Positions 59,229-64,000 of a DNA stretch of 64,000 bases are shown one piece after another (positions within the stretch are counted from its first letter, which is position 1; every line of letters begins with the position of its first letter). This DNA is from Salvia splendens (lineage: Eukaryota > Streptophyta > Magnoliopsida > Lamiales > Lamiaceae). Location: the NCBI RefSeq assembly GCF_004379255.2, contig NC_056034.1, positions 39,104,887 through 39,168,886 of the forward strand, given 5' to 3'. The position numbers and the translations under genes were made by a program. The notes beneath the pieces were generated by a model, which saw nothing but the letters and a program-made list of their open reading frames with translations, made no database searches and was not told the DNA's origin.

Positions 59229-59786
59229 ATGGCTGACAACAATAACAATGATGCTCCACCACCCGTGGGAAGGTTTGGCGACATCCTTAGATCGGGAGTT
59301 GATCACCCGGGGGAGTTTGCCTATGCAAATGACAATGTCAACATCCCACCTCACTATATTAGTTTGGTGAATGGAGGAAATCTTTTCCATGGACGTGATG
59401 ATGAAGATCCGATGAGTCATCTGAATGCCTTTTATGAATTGACAAACTCTCATAGACCTCCAAATGTAGAGCATCATCGGATCAAGAGGGCCTTATTTCC
59501 TTTCTCATTGAGAGAGAAATCAAGAGAATGGTATGACTCACTACCAGGCTACAACATAGCAACATTTGAAGAGTTGAAGTTGAGGTTCTCTTTGAAATAT
59601 AACTCTCCAATGAAGATCGAAAAGTTGAGAGAAACAATCACATCATTCCAGCAAAAATATGATAAGTCTTTTGCGGAAGCTTGGAAGAGATTCACAGAAA
59701 TGCTAAGGAAATGCCCGAGTCATGGTCTAGCTCCGGGGCATGATCTCTTGAAATTTTACAAAGGACTCAATAATGAAAGCACATGA
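59229..59786 (+). CDS. Gag of the Athila-like element, truncated
   Basis: An ATG opens 185 codons. It starts with an Asn/Asp/Pro-rich segment, then the retrotransposon gag domain (F-H-G-R-D-D-E-D-P, L-F-P-F-S-L, S-R-E-W-Y-D-S-L-P, F-L-K-like repeats). A UGA follows at 59784. The following bases still resemble gag until another element interrupts them at 59932. Protease and pol are not present in the window. The gene is a capsid remnant, non-functional alone. Confidence 0.75.
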   Translation: MADNNNNDAPPPVGRFGDILRSGVDHPGEFAYANDNVNIPPHYISLVNGGNLFHGRDDEDPMSHLNAFYELTNSHRPPNVEHHRIKRALFPFSLREKSREWYDSLPGYNIATFEELKLRFSLKYNSPMKIEKLRETITSFQQKYDKSFAEAWKRFTEMLRKCPSHGLAPGHDLLKFYKGLNNEST

Positions 59787-61276
59787 TTAGTTACCGCAGG
59801 TTCAAGTGGAAACTTAGATGATTTAACTCATGATGAAGTGAGAGTCTTATTTCAGAGATTGACAAACAATCAAAGGAATTGACATAATCCAAGAAGGGCG
59901 GCTGATAAGGAAGGAGATACATTTGGTGCTATGATGAACTATTTATTAGCACTAAAAATACCTGCAAGCATACATGGTAGATCTAGTATAGCTAAAGGTC
60001 AGTACCGGATATCGAACACAGGGAATAAGATTGCAACTGACTACCATATACTAAGCGACATATACTATCTAGAGACACGTGATTTTTGGGTTGATTAATT
60101 AAACTAGACTTAAAGAAATAAACATAAAAATGGAAAACATAAAAAGAAATAATACAAAGTAGGCTTAAGAATGTAGAATTTTAGGATCAAAAAACACAAT
60201 CGACTTCCTTGAATTACGGTCTCCAGAGCTATTAAGTCGATCACAATTATAGATTAAACCCCCTCCCGAGGTGAGAAACCTGTAGATTAGGTTATAGGAT
60301 TGAAGTCCCCTTCTAACCCTTAAACCCCTAACTCCTAAAAGCATATAAGATCAAAGACCTCACTCAAAACCTCAACTCTCCTGAGTTCTATTGAATTAAG
60401 GTGTGAATTATCCCTTTTTCCAAGTCAATTATTTCATCTCCCGAGTACTCTAATCAACTCTAACATGTATTCAAGAGGTAGCTAATCAATTGAACATAGA
60501 AAGCACCAGATAAATCAAATAACTGCAAGAGCTAACAAGGAAAATCAATCGAATATCTATACCAAAAATTCTACAAAAGATGTTCTACTCATAGACAAGT
60601 AAAAACTACAATTAAAGTACGAGATATGAAAGAAATTGATAAAACCCAAGGTTGAATCTTCAATCTTCAGTCTTCTTTTGCCTGGATCTGCAGAGCTCCG
60701 CTTCAATGGAAGATGGATGAATTATGTGTGTATTATGGAATGAAAAGGGGTATAGAGATGGATAAGGATTGGAGGCTCTGAGATAAAGATTATGAATTAG
60801 GTTCAAAGGTATTTATAGGCTGGAAAAAGGTTTTTTTTGATAAATTTCGTGCCCTACAAGAAATAGGAGAGATTTAGCTTCACAATATAATAATTTCTTT
60901 TCTTCTGTGAATTTCCGCCTAATTTCCGCCAGATTTTGACTGCACTGCGCGATGTTTGTAAAATGGCCATAACTTTCTCCACAGAACTCCGATTTAGATG
61001 TTTAAGGTATCCACGCGAAGGTATTTCGAAGACGAAGAGACTGGTATCTAGTAGGTACTGATTGGACTTCAAAATCGCTTCCAGAATAGGCGTGAACAGA
61101 GGCTGCTGCACTTTGGCCTTTTTTCACCCTTTTCTATCTTTTTCTATCATTTATCAACAAACACGTCAAAAATACCAAATGTATAACATATGCAATTTAA
61201 GAACATAATTTGCATGATTGACATTTAAAACAAGTCAAATCTAGTCCTTAAAAACATGCAAAATCTGTGTTTGTCA

Positions 61277-63801
61277 ACTCCGCCAAACTTAATTATTTGT
61301 TTGTCCTCAAACAAAACAAGAGAAAAACTACTAAAGAAACACGGATGCTAAGAACTAGACTTCATAGTTGCCTCAAAAATTGTAACAAGAAATGAAGAGT
61401 TTGACAAGAATACAAATCAAATCAAGCAAAGCTTATTAGTGCATTTTCATCACTATCTCGTTGATCACCTTGAAGTACATGCGCTCACAAGTGTTTAGAA
61501 TGTGTTTATCACTCACTCTCAAAGTGTATAAGGTTAAGAATATATGCTCTCAGATCATGCAACATGCAAAGTTTACCATAGGCTTGCTCGATGTCTAATC
61601 CCTCCTCTACTTTATGTGATTAAAATCAAAAATCCGAAAGGTCTTTGTTTTTGGTTATGATGTAGGCTCTTTGGTAAGGTGAGGAAATATGGCTAAAAAG
61701 TGACTAATCCCAAACATAGCAAAATTGATCAATTTCTAATACATCAAACATAGCACCGCACCAACAATTCGAATCTCAGTAAATTCTAGACTTTGTCTAA
61801 ATTTCTTCTCACTTCCCAAATTCCTTTGATTTTTTTTTCTTTTCATTTTTTTTCTTTTATGCATTTTTTTTCTTTCTATGCACAACCAATTATCTCATTC
61901 AAACCACAAATGTCTATGCACTTTTCACAAGTAAGCACACTACTTTTCTTTCTACCTTATCTCTCCAACTCTTTTCATAAGATATGAACTAACTTTCTCC
62001 AAGAGTGTATGAATATTCCCCCTTTATTTAACTTCCAAAGAAAAAGGCTTTTAAGGCTCAAAATGGCTAGCTAGGGAAAAATATTTTGAGTAAGGTCAAT
62101 AATTTGGATATATAAAGTAGCTAAGAAGGATGACCTAACGTCCTCTTTTATCATTTAAACACTTTGCAGACTTAAGCAGACTAGGAGCAAGTTCTAGAAA
62201 CAAATACATTAATACAGATAAATCACACAAGAAAGAAATTCATGGCTCAAGTCTCACAAGGTACAAGCAAGATTCCAGGCAAACAAGCAATTCATTATTT
62301 ATGCACATTTTCACTAAACCTTTAAATCAATGCATCAAGTCAACTCAATCAACACATAAACGAAATTTTAATCATAGGCAACTCAGTCTGATGTTCCTAA
62401 ACATGAGTATTTCTAAATTTTCTATGTTATGGTCATGACAAGTTTCACCTCGGGATTATTAAAAAAACTAACAAAAATAAGCAAAAACAACTAAACTTAC
62501 TGTCCACCACTTCATCCCCCAAACTTATTCAAAACTACGTTAAGAATAAGTTTGCAAAGTCTGTGGAGATGTGAATAAACTAAGAAAACAAATCAAACTT
62601 AATAAAAAAATACCAATGTTGGGTTGCCTCCCAACAAGCGTTTGGTTAACGTCTTTAGCTTGACGTTCTTTGAGGCTCATAAAATATCCCCCATTCTCGG
62701 GATTTTCTTTGGGATGCCTTATGTACCTACAATTTCGCAATGTGAGCATAGAATGAAGAAAATTATAGTAGAGTACAATGCATAACATGTGGCAATCCCC
62801 TAAACTTTAATCATATCAAGGCATAAAATATGCAAATCAAATTATCTACCTTAACATGATCATTTTTCATCCCCCGTAATATTCTCTATCCCCCAATTAA
62901 TTGCAAAAATTTTCAACAATAGACCAAGATCACGCAAAACAATTTAAGCTCCTAAAAACACAATTCATGCAAGATAAAATAGTCTTGCAATGCTATGAAC
63001 ATGAACTATGTGTATCAACAATCAAGTTTTCATCCACCAAAGACCAAACATACCCAAGCACACCCAACAACTATTTCTTGCAAATATCCAAAATTCACAA
63101 ATTCACCAAAAATAAATCCAAATTAAATCATCACTCATCAAACTCCTATCCAAACTCCCAATATATATATCAACAACAAAGTCATTCAATGAAAGAATTC
63201 AAGATCAAAGCTCAGAAATTAAAAGAGAACGTACCTTGTGTTGATTGATAGCTAAGCACATGAATAATTGGTAGAGTACAAAGAATTTGCTTAAGTGATG
63301 TGAATTTGAAGTGTGAGTGGGTGATTTACGTGGAGAAAATAAAATAAAAATAGAGGGAAGGAGGTTCTAGTTTTTCTCTTTTTAAAAGATTTTCTTTAAG
63401 AAAAAAAACGGAGAATAAGAAGTAAAAAAAAAGAAAAAAAGGAAAAAATCAAACGGGAAAAGAAAAAAAAATTAAAGAAAAGAATTTTTATTTTATTTTA
63501 TTTAACTTAAGCTCTACGGAGGAGAAAACCAACGGTAAAAAATAACAAAAACAAGAGAGCAAGCATATTTTATATCTCACTCACACTCTACGGAGTATAT
63601 CAAATGTTGTAGCAGATAATTGCATCTTCCATAGGAGCGCAGAGAAATCCACTGTTGTGCTTCGTGCTCCTTGCAAAACAAATAAAATAAAAACAATTAA
63701 AACAAAACTATACAAAATATTACACTCTAAATTAGTATTATCAACCGTTCTACAATATCAGCTTAAAGCAATAATATTCCTCGGCAACGGCCCCAAAAAC
63801 T
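61277..63801 (-). other. Internal region of the coding-poor element
   Basis: About 2.5 kb with many stops in all frames. GGGTTGCCTCCCAACAAGCG at 62622-62641 is a phrase often seen downstream of coding in Athila-type elements. No gag, protease, RT or integrase signature is visible. Confidence 0.6.
63778..63795 (-). other. Degenerate primer-binding site
   Basis: The minus strand reads TGGGGCCGTTGCCGAGGA, two differences from TGGCGCCGTTGCCGGGGA at 58690. It fixes the orientation of the element. Confidence 0.65.
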
Positions 63802-64000
63802 TGATGCACTATTTATTAGCACTAAAAATACCTGCAAGCATACAGGGTAGATCTAGTATAGCTAAAGGTCAGTACCGGATATCGAACACAGAGAACAAGA
63901 TTGCAACTGACTACCATATACTAAGCGTCATATACTATCTAGAGACACGTGATTTTTGGGTTGATTAATTAAACTAGACTGAAAGAAATAAACATAAAAT

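Larger units (their letters stand above)
59932..64000 (-). mobile_element. Coding-poor LTR retrotransposon inserted in the Athila-like gag, right end outside window
   Basis: LTRs: 59932-61276 and 63802 to beyond 64000, starting TGATG(C/A)ACTATTTATTAG on the plus strand. The primer-site-like sequence lies next to the right LTR on the minus strand, so the element is transcribed leftward. A TATAAATACC occurs in the LTR near 60817-60808 (minus). The internal 2.5 kb has no protein domain. The same LTR family forms the solo LTR at 21635-23009. Confidence 0.8.

Overview
The window is plant nuclear DNA, almost certainly from a eudicot and perhaps an asterid. That rests on spliced GT-AG genes with plant-specific families (MYB-CC factor, LecRK-S.2-like kinase, PPME-type pectinesterases), AT-rich intergenic DNA, a telo-box/site II ribosomal-protein promoter, and dense nested plant transposons. 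The species is not identifiable from the sequence alone.

Layout. 1-10165 is most of a Tat-lineage (Retand-like) Ty3 retrotransposon: gag, protease, a leaky-type UAG, RT/RNase H/second RNase H/integrase, tandem repeats, a spliced antisense gene, and the 3' LTR. 10457-12937 is an intronless dual-kinase gene (LecRK-S.2 type), starting about 290 bp after that LTR. It converges on a six-exon MYB-CC (PHL2-type) transcription factor on the minus strand (13385-16909). 17366-21275 holds two inverted Harbinger elements. One keeps an intact transposase; the other carries a 73-bp tandem array whose units look like plant snRNA promoters. 21635-23009 is a solo LTR. 24946-30179 is a deleted LTR element with a chromovirus nested in its 3' LTR.

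31935-33897 and 36529-38045 are tandemly duplicated five-exon pectinesterase genes on the minus strand. 38200-49750 is a nest of MITEs, one Mutator-like element, two hAT-type elements and LTRs. 50020-51898 (minus) is the four-exon gene for ribosomal protein uL13 (L13a), with two nested MITEs in intron 1. 53449-56887 is a decayed Ty1/copia copy, followed by a SINE with duplicated promoter boxes, an Athila-like LTR and gag, and a coding-poor LTR element inserted in it that runs off the right edge.

The host genes are unrelated single-locus genes. I see no operon-like or pathway logic beyond the pectinesterase duplication. Most of the structure comes from transposons, and their order of insertion can be read from target-site duplications (TSDs). 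All splice models were made by eye from GT-AG sites, reading-frame continuity and family resemblance; no transcript data were available.
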